A stretch of DNA of 64,000 nt from Campylobacter concisus ATCC 51562 (GTDB lineage: Bacteria > Campylobacterota > Campylobacteria > Campylobacterales > Campylobacteraceae), in contig NZ_ANNI01000007.1 of assembly GCF_000466745.1 (NCBI RefSeq), positions 86,755 to 150,754 on the forward strand, written 5' to 3'. The notes under the pieces were generated by a model, which did not search any database, was not told where the DNA came from, and saw nothing but the letters and a program-made list of their open reading frames with translations. A program made the position numbers and the translations under genes. Shown here piece by piece: positions 28,433-36,734 of the stretch (within the stretch, counting starts at the first letter, position 1; every line of letters begins with the position of its first letter).

Positions 28433-30681
28433 CTATAAACCTTGATGATAAAGCCACGCGTGATATCTTTTACGATCACTTCGGAGCTAAAGCTGATCCT
28501 TGCAAAATCGCCAAATTCTTCTTTTATAAGCTCAGCTGCTGCCTTTGCGCGCTCTTTGCCAACGCCGTAATTTACATAGTTATTTAGTCTGCCAAGATCG
28601 TCTTTTTTGATGCTTTGAGCCACATTTGACGGGATGACAAAATTTTTCTTATCTACGATCGGAATTATCTCATAAAGGTAGTTTGAGTTAAATCTTTGCA
28701 AAAATTCGCTCACTCTATTCTTACACATCACGCTAATCTTATCTTTTGCGTCCATGTCATCACACTCAAGGCTGGAGATCAAAACTAGCTTTGTTGGCGT
28801 CTCTGGCTTAGTTGTCGCTTGCAAGATATTTTTTAAATTCACATTTTCATTTTCAAGCTCATCTTGTCTATTTAAATTTTGTTCGATATCTTTTTGAAGT
28901 TCGATGATCTTGGCATTTACCGGACTTCCTTTTACGCTAGATGAGCTAAGTTCGTTTATTTTAGAATTTAACCTCTCAATCGTCTTATTACTCTCGTTTA
29001 ACTTATGTTTTGCACTCTCTAGCTCATTTTGTAAGCTTAGTAAATTTTTACCGCCACTTTTATTGCTATCAGCAAAAAGAGCTGATGTATCAGCTATCTT
29101 TTTTTGCAAAATATTTATTTGCTGACGCAAAATTTCATAATTTTGCATATCGATCTTTAGCGTCCTTTTTTGAGCTTCTAGCTCACTTTGCTTTGCTGCT
29201 AGCATTTGGCTTGTTTGCGTGAGATTATTTTCCAGCTCTTTTATTTTTTCATCTTTTAAGTTTATCTTTGCACTTAAATTTTTAAACTCGCCGTCATTTA
29301 ACCCAAGCTTTTGGGTCTGCAAAGAGATAGTTTGATTTTGCTCAAACAAAGTTTTTAAAAATTTATTCGTCTTTGTATCAAGCGTCTTTAGCTCATCTCG
29401 TGCATTTTTAAGACTTTCTTCACTTAAATTTAGCTTTTTATTTAGCTCACTTAAACTTGTATTTGCATCTAAATTTTGCTTCTCTAGCTTTTTATTTATC
29501 AAATTTACCCGTTCAAGCTCTTTTTTAAGCGAGCTTATATTTTCATTTGCGAGTTTATTTTCCTGCTCGCTTTTAAGATTTTTTTCTTTTAAATCATTAA
29601 AACTTTTATGAAGTGCCGCAAGAGAGGCATTTAGTTCTAAATTTTTACCATTATAGTTTTCAACTGCCAAATCTTTTGAGTTTAAATTTTTCTTTATCTC
29701 ATCAAGTTCATAAATTCTGTCTTTTAAGGCAGTCTTGCTTGACTCAAGAGCCTCCTCAAGATCAATTATCTTATTTGCCTTTTTTGAAAGCTCATCCTCC
29801 ATAACGCTTTTTTGCGTCTCAAAGCCATCAGTTAGTGCATTTATCTCTTTTTCATAGCTAAATTTTTGTGTCTTAGTGTCACTCTTTGCTCGCTCAATCT
29901 CCTCTTTTAAAAGCAAAATTTCTTTTTTTTCGTTTTTATCTTTTTCATTTTGAGTATTTTCATACTCTTTTATTAGTGCGTCTTTTTGAGTCAGTGTCGT
30001 ATTTAGCTCTATATTTTGCTCTTTTAAAGCTGTGTAATTTGCCTCAGCTGCCTCTTTAAATTTAGCAAAATTTGCTTCGATATCTTTTACCTTACTTTCA
30101 TCGCCATTTTTTGCCTCATTTATCGCATTTTCAAGGTCTATTATCTTTTTTTCATAGGCTTTTGAGCTCTCTATCATATCAGCTTGAGCTTCATTTAGTC
30201 GTTTTGTGAGAGTTTGTATATTTTCAAAGTGTTGCGCTTCAAGCTCGCCTAGCGTCTTTTGATTTTTCTCAACTATCTCATTTTTTTCATTTTCGATATT
30301 TTTTTTCATCTCTGAAATTTTGCTTATAAAGTCTAAATTTTTCTCGCTGATATCGACATTATCAGTAGCTAAAATTTTATTTTTTTTACTTAGCTCACGA
30401 ACTTGTTCTTGAAGTTCGTTTACATCATTTGATAAATTTTGATCGTTCGTTTCAGTAAAATTTTGGATATAGCTTTTTGGAGTTATATATCCGCCATATT
30501 CGTAAAGATCGTCTTTGCTGATGTATTTTTGTCTCTCTTCTTCTGGCAAATTATCAAAATTTATAGAATAAATCGTTTGATTAGTATCTTTTGGCGCTTC
30601 ATCTTCTTTTGGAGATTTAAAAAACGATAGGCAAAAGCCAACTATAAAACAAAAAATAGCTAGTAAAATTTTATTTATCAA
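28429..30681 (-). CDS. Membrane-anchored coiled-coil protein with OmpA-like C-terminus
   Basis: 750 residues, TTG start at 30681 with AAGGC 6 bases upstream; no ATG alternative near the start. An N-terminal membrane segment (about 4-21) is followed by a very long coiled coil (about 80-620, rich in Glu, Lys, Asn, Leu). The C-terminal ~110 residues contain LNNYVNYGVGKERAKAAAELI, which resembles the helix of OmpA/MotB-type peptidoglycan-binding domains. A structural role linking inner membrane and cell wall is a guess. It lies 2 bases from the reductase gene stop. Confidence 0.6.
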   Translation of the reverse strand: MINKILLAIFCFIVGFCLSFFKSPKEDEAPKDTNQTIYSINFDNLPEEERQKYISKDDLYEYGGYITPKSYIQNFTETNDQNLSNDVNELQEQVRELSKKNKILATDNVDISEKNLDFISKISEMKKNIENEKNEIVEKNQKTLGELEAQHFENIQTLTKRLNEAQADMIESSKAYEKKIIDLENAINEAKNGDESKVKDIEANFAKFKEAAEANYTALKEQNIELNTTLTQKDALIKEYENTQNEKDKNEKKEILLLKEEIERAKSDTKTQKFSYEKEINALTDGFETQKSVMEDELSKKANKIIDLEEALESSKTALKDRIYELDEIKKNLNSKDLAVENYNGKNLELNASLAALHKSFNDLKEKNLKSEQENKLANENISSLKKELERVNLINKKLEKQNLDANTSLSELNKKLNLSEESLKNARDELKTLDTKTNKFLKTLFEQNQTISLQTQKLGLNDGEFKNLSAKINLKDEKIKELENNLTQTSQMLAAKQSELEAQKRTLKIDMQNYEILRQQINILQKKIADTSALFADSNKSGGKNLLSLQNELESAKHKLNESNKTIERLNSKINELSSSSVKGSPVNAKIIELQKDIEQNLNRQDELENENVNLKNILQATTKPETPTKLVLISSLECDDMDAKDKISVMCKNRVSEFLQRFNSNYLYEIIPIVDKKNFVIPSNVAQSIKKDDLGRLNNYVNYGVGKERAKAAAELIKEEFGDFARISFSSEVIVKDITRGFIIKVYR

Positions 30682-30683
30682 GC

Positions 30684-31640
30684 TTATGCCTTGCCCTTTA
30701 AAATGTCTTTTATGACGTGATGAGCGTGATTTAGAGCAACGACTATTGAGCCACCATTTTTTAGTACTATATCACCGCCCACATAAAGTCCTGGCACGCT
30801 ACTTTGGTAGTTACTATCAACTATTGGAGTACCTTTTTCATCAATTTTTATCTGACATTTTTGTAAAAAATCAACCGGACTTGAGCCGCCTATTGCATAG
30901 ACAACTCTGTCATAAACGCGAATTTTGCCATTTTCGTAATGCACTCTAACCTTGCCTGATTCGTTATCTATCTCTTTTATATCGTGATTTAGTCTAACTT
31001 TTATCTTACCGTGCTTTTCTAGCTCCCAAAGTGCGCTTAAATTTGTCTCATTTACGCGACTAAAATTATCTTTTCTATAAGCGATTGTGGTTTTATTGTA
31101 TTGGCAAAGCTCGATCGCATACTCAACTGCTGAGTTTCCGCCACCTACAACAAGCACCTTTTCGCCGTTTGTACAGCTATCAAGATTAAAATTTACAACT
31201 GCGTTTAGTGAAGGCGGGATTTTATAATCAGGCTTATTTGGTCGTCCCATTTTGCCAATTGATATCATCACATTTTTAGCTTCATAGACGGCTTTTGAGG
31301 TAGTTACTTTAAAAATTTCTCTATCTTTTTTCACGTTCTCTACTTCAGAATTAAAAAAAGCTTCAATCTTTTCAGTATCAAGCAGCTTGTCAAAATAATC
31401 AAGCGTGCTCTCTTTCGTGCCATCCTCAAATGAAACTACACCATGTATCGTGCTATCTTGCCCTTTATACTCTTTATCTACGCGTTTATTATCTTTATAA
31501 AATTTTCTTATCGTTTGGCTGTGATTATCACCTTTTTCAAGAAGCAAAACATTGTTTAAGCCATTTCTTTTTGCCTCAACTACGCTAGCAATTCCACAGG
31601 GTCCGCCACCAACAACAATTAGATCATAAACATTTACCAT
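30684..31640 (-). CDS. FAD/NAD(P)-dependent oxidoreductase, YpdA-like
   Basis: 318 residues from ATG 31640, chosen for its GGAG 6 bases upstream. FAD-binding GGGPCGIA near the N-terminus, NAD(P)-binding VVGGGNSAVEYAIE in the middle and a C-terminal GLYVGGDIV place it in the thioredoxin-reductase superfamily. No CxxC redox pair is seen, so it is closer to YpdA/ferredoxin-NADP reductase-like members than to classic TrxB. The physiological substrate is unknown. Eleven bases separate it from aroG. Confidence 0.8.
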   Translation of the reverse strand: MVNVYDLIVVGGGPCGIASVVEAKRNGLNNVLLLEKGDNHSQTIRKFYKDNKRVDKEYKGQDSTIHGVVSFEDGTKESTLDYFDKLLDTEKIEAFFNSEVENVKKDREIFKVTTSKAVYEAKNVMISIGKMGRPNKPDYKIPPSLNAVVNFNLDSCTNGEKVLVVGGGNSAVEYAIELCQYNKTTIAYRKDNFSRVNETNLSALWELEKHGKIKVRLNHDIKEIDNESGKVRVHYENGKIRVYDRVVYAIGGSSPVDFLQKCQIKIDEKGTPIVDSNYQSSVPGLYVGGDIVLKNGGSIVVALNHAHHVIKDILKGKA

Positions 31641-31663
31641 CTTTTTCTCCAAATTTTATAATT

Positions 31664-33004
31664 TTAAGCTTTTTTAACTAGATCAGCCATCAAAAATGCA
31701 AGCTCAAGTGCCTGATCAGCATTTAGCCTTGGGTCACATTGTGTTTCATACCTTTGCTCAAGCGAACTTTCAGTGATATTTAATGCCCCACCCGTACACT
31801 CAGTCACGTCTTGGCCTGTCATCTCAAGATGTACGCCGCCAGCCCTTGTGCCCTCAGCTTTGTGAATTTCAAAAAAGCTTCTAACTTCGCTTATTATCTT
31901 GTCAAATTCTCTGGTTTTGTAGTTATTTGAGGTTTTTACGGTGTTGCCATGCATCGGATCGATACTATAAACGATATTTAACCCTTCTCGCTTTAGCTCT
32001 CTTAAAATTTTTGGTAAATTTTCGCCTATCTTATCAGCGCCCATTCTGATTATCGCATTTAGTCTACCAGCTTCATTTTCTGGATTTAGCTTATTTGCAA
32101 GCGCGACGACATCTTCAGCCTTTGCACTTGGTCCGATCTTTACGCCGATAGGATTTTTCACACCACTTAAAAAATGTACGTGAGCGTCATTTATACCACG
32201 CGTTCTTTCACCTATCCAAAGCATATGAGCCGAGCAGTCGTACCACTCACCGCTAAGACTATCAACTCTAGTTAAAGCCTCTTCATAAGGTAGTAAAAGT
32301 GCCTCGTGAGATGTATAAACCGCGGTTTGATTTATGACTGGCGTATTTGCTGAAGTGATGCCACAAGCTGCCATAAATGAAAGCGTCTTTGTTAATTCAT
32401 CAGCTAGTTTTGCGTATTTCTCGCCGATCTCTGGCTTTTTAACAAAGCCCAAATTCCACTTATGCACTTGATGAAGGTCGGCCAAACCGCCTCTTGAAAA
32501 GGCTCTAAGTAAGTTCATCGTAGATGCACTTTGATAATACGCCTCGATCATGCGTTTTGGATCAGGCACTCTTGCCTTTTCGTCAAATTCAAAGCCATTT
32601 ATGATGTCGCCTCTATAGCTTGGAAGCTTAACGCCATTTACCTCTTCAAAATCGCTACTTCTAGGCTTTGCAAACTGCCCTGCCACGCGGCCCACTTTGA
32701 CCACTGGATAGCCACCAGCAAAGGTTAAAACTATCGCCATTTGAAGTAAAACCTTAAACATATCTCTGATGTTGTTTGCATTAAAATTTGTAAAGCTCTC
32801 AGCGCAGTCGCCACCTTGAAGCAAAAATGCCTCGCCATTGCAAACTTTTGCAAGTTCTTCTTTTAAACTTCTAGCCTCGCCAGCAAAGACCAAAGGAGGA
32901 AGCGATTTTAATTTTTCTTCGACCTCTTTAAGCTCTTTTAAATCTGGGTATTTTGGTTGTTGCAAGATATTAAATTCTCTCCAGCTATCGCGGTTCCAAG
33001 TCAT
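31664..33004 (-). CDS. Class II 3-deoxy-7-phosphoheptulonate (DAHP) synthase
   Basis: 446 residues. It catalyses the first step of the shikimate pathway. The plant/bacterial class II form is identified by [39 protein letters not shown] and the C-terminal [18 protein letters not shown]. It is first in the minus-strand run, with an extended -10 promoter upstream, and is divergent from the permease genes. Confidence 0.94.
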   Translation of the reverse strand: MTWNRDSWREFNILQQPKYPDLKELKEVEEKLKSLPPLVFAGEARSLKEELAKVCNGEAFLLQGGDCAESFTNFNANNIRDMFKVLLQMAIVLTFAGGYPVVKVGRVAGQFAKPRSSDFEEVNGVKLPSYRGDIINGFEFDEKARVPDPKRMIEAYYQSASTMNLLRAFSRGGLADLHQVHKWNLGFVKKPEIGEKYAKLADELTKTLSFMAACGITSANTPVINQTAVYTSHEALLLPYEEALTRVDSLSGEWYDCSAHMLWIGERTRGINDAHVHFLSGVKNPIGVKIGPSAKAEDVVALANKLNPENEAGRLNAIIRMGADKIGENLPKILRELKREGLNIVYSIDPMHGNTVKTSNNYKTREFDKIISEVRSFFEIHKAEGTRAGGVHLEMTGQDVTECTGGALNITESSLEQRYETQCDPRLNADQALELAFLMADLVKKA

Positions 33005-33041
33005 TTATTTTCCTATCTTTTTTGCCTTAAATTAGACGCTG

Positions 33042-33050
33042 ATTATATCA
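33042..33050 (-). promoter_or_regulatory. Extended -10 promoter of the DAHP synthase gene
   Basis: On the minus strand TGATATAAT (extended TGn-TATAAT) lies about 40 bases before the ATG at 33004. Campylobacter sigma70 promoters depend on this type of -10 without a strong -35. Confidence 0.6.
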
Positions 33051-33102
33051 CGGCAAACTTAAAAAATAAAAGCCATTAATGGGTTATTAAAGATATTTTG
33101 CA

Positions 33103-33108
33103 TACAAT
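33103..33108 (+). promoter_or_regulatory. -10 element for the EamA permease genes
   Basis: TACAAT lies 41 bases before the first permease ATG at 33150, in the divergent region shared with the DAHP synthase gene. It is a fair match to the Campylobacter -10. Confidence 0.4.
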
Positions 33109-33149
33109 CGCTACTTTAAATTTACCCAGAAAAAGAAAAGATTTTTTTC

Positions 33150-34037
33150 ATGATAAAAGGCATATTTTATTCGCTTTTGGCATCTGTTTTGTTTAACTGC
33201 ATCTACTACATGTCAGTACTCATGAACCCCATCAGCACGCAAGCTCTTGTTGGATACCGCATGATCTTTGCCATGCCTTTTGTCATCGCAGCCATTTTTT
33301 TGTTAAAACAGCAGCGAAATTTCAAATTTTTACTTCTAAAAATAAAGCTAAAACCTAAAATTTTACTAGTTTTACTAGCTACCTCGCTCATTGTCTCATT
33401 TCAGATGTGGCTCTATCTCTGGGCTCCAAGCAACGGATCAGCGCTAAAAGTCTCTATCGGCTACCTCATCATGCCAATAGTCATGGTCCTTTTTGGACGG
33501 ATATTTTTTAAAGAGCACCTCTCTAAAACAAAGCTAGCCTCGATATTTTTTGCAGCCCTTGGCGTCTTTAGCACAGCTATACTAAGCGGCGGCATCTCGT
33601 GGGAGAGCGCTGTAGTTTTTTGCCTTTATCCAGTCTATTTTGCCATTAGAAAGTACTACAACCTTGCAAATTTCTCAAGCTTTGTTATAGAGATAATTTT
33701 TATGTTTTTATTCTCATTTTATTTTGCGCTCACAGCCGATATGAACTACGTGATGAGCCAAAATCCAAACATCTACTATCTGCTCATCTTGCTTGGTGCT
33801 ATCAGCGGCATAGCCCTCATCGCCCAGATCCTCTCAAGCACGCTCGTGCCGATAAATGTACTAGGTTTGCTTACATATTTTGAGCCTATAATGATGCTTT
33901 TTGTCTCATTTGCTATCGGCGAGAGACTGGAGAAAAGCTCATACTTTTTAATGATCTGCCTAGCCATCTCGGTCACACTTTTGATGATAGATAGTATAAA
34001 TTCTATAAAAGGCGACAAAAATACCAAGACTAAATGA
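33150..34037 (+). CDS. EamA/RarD-family permease (first of tandem pair)
   Basis: 295 residues with about ten hydrophobic helices and the two-fold EamA layout; residues such as ALVGYRMIFAMPFV, IGYLIMPIVMVLFGRIFFKEHL and LGLLTYFEPIMMLFVSFAIGE match RarD-like members of the drug/metabolite transporter superfamily. Substrate unknown. The next gene is a paralogue, so the two may form a heterodimer or be a tandem duplication. Confidence 0.85.
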   Translation: MIKGIFYSLLASVLFNCIYYMSVLMNPISTQALVGYRMIFAMPFVIAAIFLLKQQRNFKFLLLKIKLKPKILLVLLATSLIVSFQMWLYLWAPSNGSALKVSIGYLIMPIVMVLFGRIFFKEHLSKTKLASIFFAALGVFSTAILSGGISWESAVVFCLYPVYFAIRKYYNLANFSSFVIEIIFMFLFSFYFALTADMNYVMSQNPNIYYLLILLGAISGIALIAQILSSTLVPINVLGLLTYFEPIMMLFVSFAIGERLEKSSYFLMICLAISVTLLMIDSINSIKGDKNTKTK

Positions 34038-34042
34038 GAGCC

Positions 34043-34077
34043 AAAAAGGCGTTATTCTCGCGCTTAGCGCCTTTTTT
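34043..34077 (+). terminator. Terminator-like hairpin at the junction of the two permease genes
   Basis: AAAAAGGCG (34043-34051) pairs with CGCCTTTTT (34068-34076), and TTTTTT ends at 34077. The shape is that of an intrinsic terminator, yet it coincides with bases that encode the first helix of the second permease. It may be an attenuator or a coding coincidence. Confidence 0.4.
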
Positions 34078-34908
34078 ATGTGGGGGTTTTTGGCGGTTTA
34101 TTTCAACCTCTTTAGTAAAGATGTCGATGCTTATGAAATTTTAGCTCATAGGGTCACTTGGTCATTTTTCTTAATGGCTGGAGTGCTTTATTTTAGTGGC
34201 AAAATTGGCGAAATTTTTGCTTTACTTAAAGATATTCGTTCGCTAAAAATCCTATTTTTGAGTGGCATATTTATCACTACAAACTGGGGCGTTTATGTCT
34301 ATGCAGTTAGCAATGGCAAAATTTTGGACACAAGCTTGGGCTATTTTATAAATCCACTAATAAGCATGCTCCTTGGTGTTATCATCTTTAAAGAAAGGCT
34401 AAATAAAAGCGGAATTTTAGCCATTTGCATAGTCGTTTTAGCCATTAGCATACAAATTTATGCCCAAGGCGGATTGCCATTAGTTTCCATTATCTTGCCA
34501 CTTTCATTTGGATTTTACGCAGCAGTTAGAAAGATGGCAAAGATTAGCGCATTTAACGGGCTTTTTATAGAGACATTTTTTATGTTCCCATTTGCACTTG
34601 CCTACGTTTTTTACATAGCATTTTTGGGCAAAAGCCACTTTGGACTAAACGAAGACTCGATTTTAATGATCGCTTCAAGCATCGTAACTATCGTGCCGCT
34701 TGTCGCTTTTAACGCAGCGGCAACAAGGATAAATTTAACAACGATTGGCTACTTGCAATACATCTCGCCGACCATCGCGATCCTTTGTGCGGTCTTCATT
34801 TACGGCGAAAATTTAGACGGCTACAAGGTCATCTCGTTTTGTATGATCTGGCTGGCACTTGCGATAATTAGCATAGATAAATTTAGAAAAAGGAGTAAAA
34901 ATGAATAA
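34078..34908 (+). CDS. rarD: RarD-type EamA permease (second of pair), 5' end out of frame
   Basis: 276 residues from ATG 34078. The homology begins earlier: codons 34036-34077 in the same frame encode ESQKGVILALSAFF, the first half of helix 1, but no start codon is in frame before a stop at 34006. ATG 34034, overlapping the upstream stop as ATGA, would be the natural start but is one base out of frame; a sixth A in the run at 34043-34047 would restore an intact RarD beginning MRAKKGVILAL. So the gene is either starting late, frameshifted, or affected by a homopolymer error. Confidence 0.75.
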   Translation: MWGFLAVYFNLFSKDVDAYEILAHRVTWSFFLMAGVLYFSGKIGEIFALLKDIRSLKILFLSGIFITTNWGVYVYAVSNGKILDTSLGYFINPLISMLLGVIIFKERLNKSGILAICIVVLAISIQIYAQGGLPLVSIILPLSFGFYAAVRKMAKISAFNGLFIETFFMFPFALAYVFYIAFLGKSHFGLNEDSILMIASSIVTIVPLVAFNAAATRINLTTIGYLQYISPTIAILCAVFIYGENLDGYKVISFCMIWLALAIISIDKFRKRSKNE

Positions 34909-35353
34909 TGTGACGATTTATTTGCTACTTGCGTTTTTTGCAGCGCTTATTTTATATTTTCAGATACAAAAACTAACTAGAAAGCTCGACGAAGAGGGGG
35001 CGGTGCCAGCCTATCAAAAGGCCACACAAGAGGTTTTAGAAAATTTAAGCAATGCTGAAAAATATCCAAAATTTTGCAATGTAATATTTAAAAAAATAAA
35101 CGCCTTAAGGCAAGATATTTTATTTGAAGATGCGTTAAATAGTGAGTCTGAAAAAGATAAAGCATTAGATGCCTTAGAGCAAATAAGAGAAAAACTGGAA
35201 ACTTTATCAAAGCAAGAGAATTTAAGCTGGGAGAGTGAGCTCTTTGCGATCTTGGACGAGCTTGATGGCTTTGTAAGGGCAAATTTCAAAAACGGCGAAG
35301 ATAGAGCCGAAGAGCTAAGAGAGGAGCTAAAGAGAGAATTTGATGAGTTGTGA
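34901..35353 (+). CDS. Small single-pass membrane protein of unknown function
   Basis: 150 residues. An N-terminal helix (about 4-22, IYLLLAFFAALILYFQI) is followed by an acidic, helical soluble part. AGGAG lies 5 bases before the ATG, which overlaps the rarD end by 8 bases, so it is the last gene of the permease transcript. No family recognised. Confidence 0.7.
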   Translation: MNNVTIYLLLAFFAALILYFQIQKLTRKLDEEGAVPAYQKATQEVLENLSNAEKYPKFCNVIFKKINALRQDILFEDALNSESEKDKALDALEQIREKLETLSKQENLSWESELFAILDELDGFVRANFKNGEDRAEELREELKREFDEL

Positions 35354-35420
35354 TGATTTTTGCTTAAATAGAATTATTTTTAAAAAGTTTTAAGACACAA
35401 ATATAAAAAATCAATTGTAC

Positions 35421-35426
35421 TATAAT
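35421..35426 (+). promoter_or_regulatory. Sigma70 -10 box of the DUF262 cassette
   Basis: A perfect TATAAT lies 25 bases before the ATG at 35451, in an AT-rich gap after the previous gene. It gives the two DUF262 genes their own promoter. Confidence 0.65.
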
Positions 35427-35450
35427 GCAAAAAATTTTATAAGGAAAAGC

Positions 35451-36734
35451 ATGGAAGCCGATATCAAGAATATCTTAAAAATACTTGATAAAAAATTAAA
35501 AATCCCAAGCTATCAACGTCCGTATACATGGAGTACTAAATCGGCTCTTGAGCTTTTTAATGATATTTTTAAAGAATACGAAAATAACAAAAACGAGTAC
35601 CATATAGGCTCTGTTATATTGCATCAAGAAGCTGAAAATTATAATATTGTCGATGGGCAACAAAGACTTACTACGCTTACAATACTACTAAAATTACTAG
35701 GAAAAGAAAATTTGAATTTATTGAAGCAAACTTTTAACCCTCTCTCTTATAACAGTATTACAAACAATCATAAAATTTTAAAGCAAAGAGTGGAGCTATT
35801 AAGCGATGACGCAAAGGTAAAATTTAAAAATTTTATCTTAAAAAAATGTACCATGGTTGAAATCGTTGTAGATAATCAACCAGATGCATTTAACTACTTT
35901 GACTCTCAAAACACCAGAGGTAAAGCATTGGAGGTGCACGATCTACTAAAAGCGTATCATCTAAGGCACATGGCTGATACCGACGAGAATAAAAAAGTAC
36001 AGATAATATCAGCTTGGGAAAACGAAAATAGCAATGATATAAAAGAAATTTTTAGCGATTTTTTGTTTCCTATTATTAGATGGCAGCGAGGTGAGTGTGG
36101 ACTGGGCTACTCTAAAGACCACATAGATACTTTTAAGGGCGTAGATTGTGCATCGTCTTATAATGTAACGAGATACAACAAAGCAGCGATAAAGTTTTTA
36201 GAAAAAAGTGATAATTTTGCCTATTTTTTTAATTCACAAAAAAGTAGTAAATTTTTACTCACACAAGATTTATTAAGCGGAGAGTATTTTTTCAACTACA
36301 CGGCTCACTATCTCGATCTTTGCCGTAAAGTAGATAACCTTATAAGGGGCAAATATAATGATAAGCTCACGCCTAGATATAAAACAGGCGACAAATATAC
36401 GGTAAGACTTTTTACATGTCTAATAATAGCCTTTGTTGATAGATTTGGCTTTGATGAGCTTAGCAAAAATGTTTGCGCATTTTTTTATAGATACGTTTAT
36501 ACTTTGCGATTAGTAAAACAATCCGTATACCTAGAAAGTATCAACAAGTATGCTTTGGGCAATCAAGATGAAAATAATGGGCTAAATTTGTTTGAAAAAA
36601 TATCCCATATGAGATCTCCTGATGAAATTTACGGCATTACGCTAGAAAGTATTGTCCTACGTAATGTTGTTGTTGGCAAAGAAGAAGGTGCAGGTTATGA
36701 TGGAATAATGAAAGAAATGGGGATAAAAGAATGA
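35451..36734 (+). CDS. DUF262 protein (GmrS-like), candidate anti-phage component
   Basis: 427 residues from ATG 35451 with AAGG upstream. DUF262 motifs are complete: IPSYQRPYTW (18-27), HIGSVIL (51-57), VDGQQRLTT (67-75) and FDSQNTRGKAL followed by DLLK (150-167). In GmrSD-type enzymes this ParB-like fold uses nucleotide hydrolysis linked to cutting modified phage DNA. The C-terminal ~250 residues are helical, without the HNH-like DUF1524 nuclease motif. The stop overlaps the next gene's start (ATGA), so the two products are probably partners. Defence role is inferred. Confidence 0.85.
   Translation: MEADIKNILKILDKKLKIPSYQRPYTWSTKSALELFNDIFKEYENNKNEYHIGSVILHQEAENYNIVDGQQRLTTLTILLKLLGKENLNLLKQTFNPLSYNSITNNHKILKQRVELLSDDAKVKFKNFILKKCTMVEIVVDNQPDAFNYFDSQNTRGKALEVHDLLKAYHLRHMADTDENKKVQIISAWENENSNDIKEIFSDFLFPIIRWQRGECGLGYSKDHIDTFKGVDCASSYNVTRYNKAAIKFLEKSDNFAYFFNSQKSSKFLLTQDLLSGEYFFNYTAHYLDLCRKVDNLIRGKYNDKLTPRYKTGDKYTVRLFTCLIIAFVDRFGFDELSKNVCAFFYRYVYTLRLVKQSVYLESINKYALGNQDENNGLNLFEKISHMRSPDEIYGITLESIVLRNVVVGKEEGAGYDGIMKEMGIKE

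Noticed and set aside
35415..35450. Longer TTG start for the first DUF262 gene
   Set aside because: It would begin before the -10 box; ATG 35451 has a ribosome site and starts the conserved domain.
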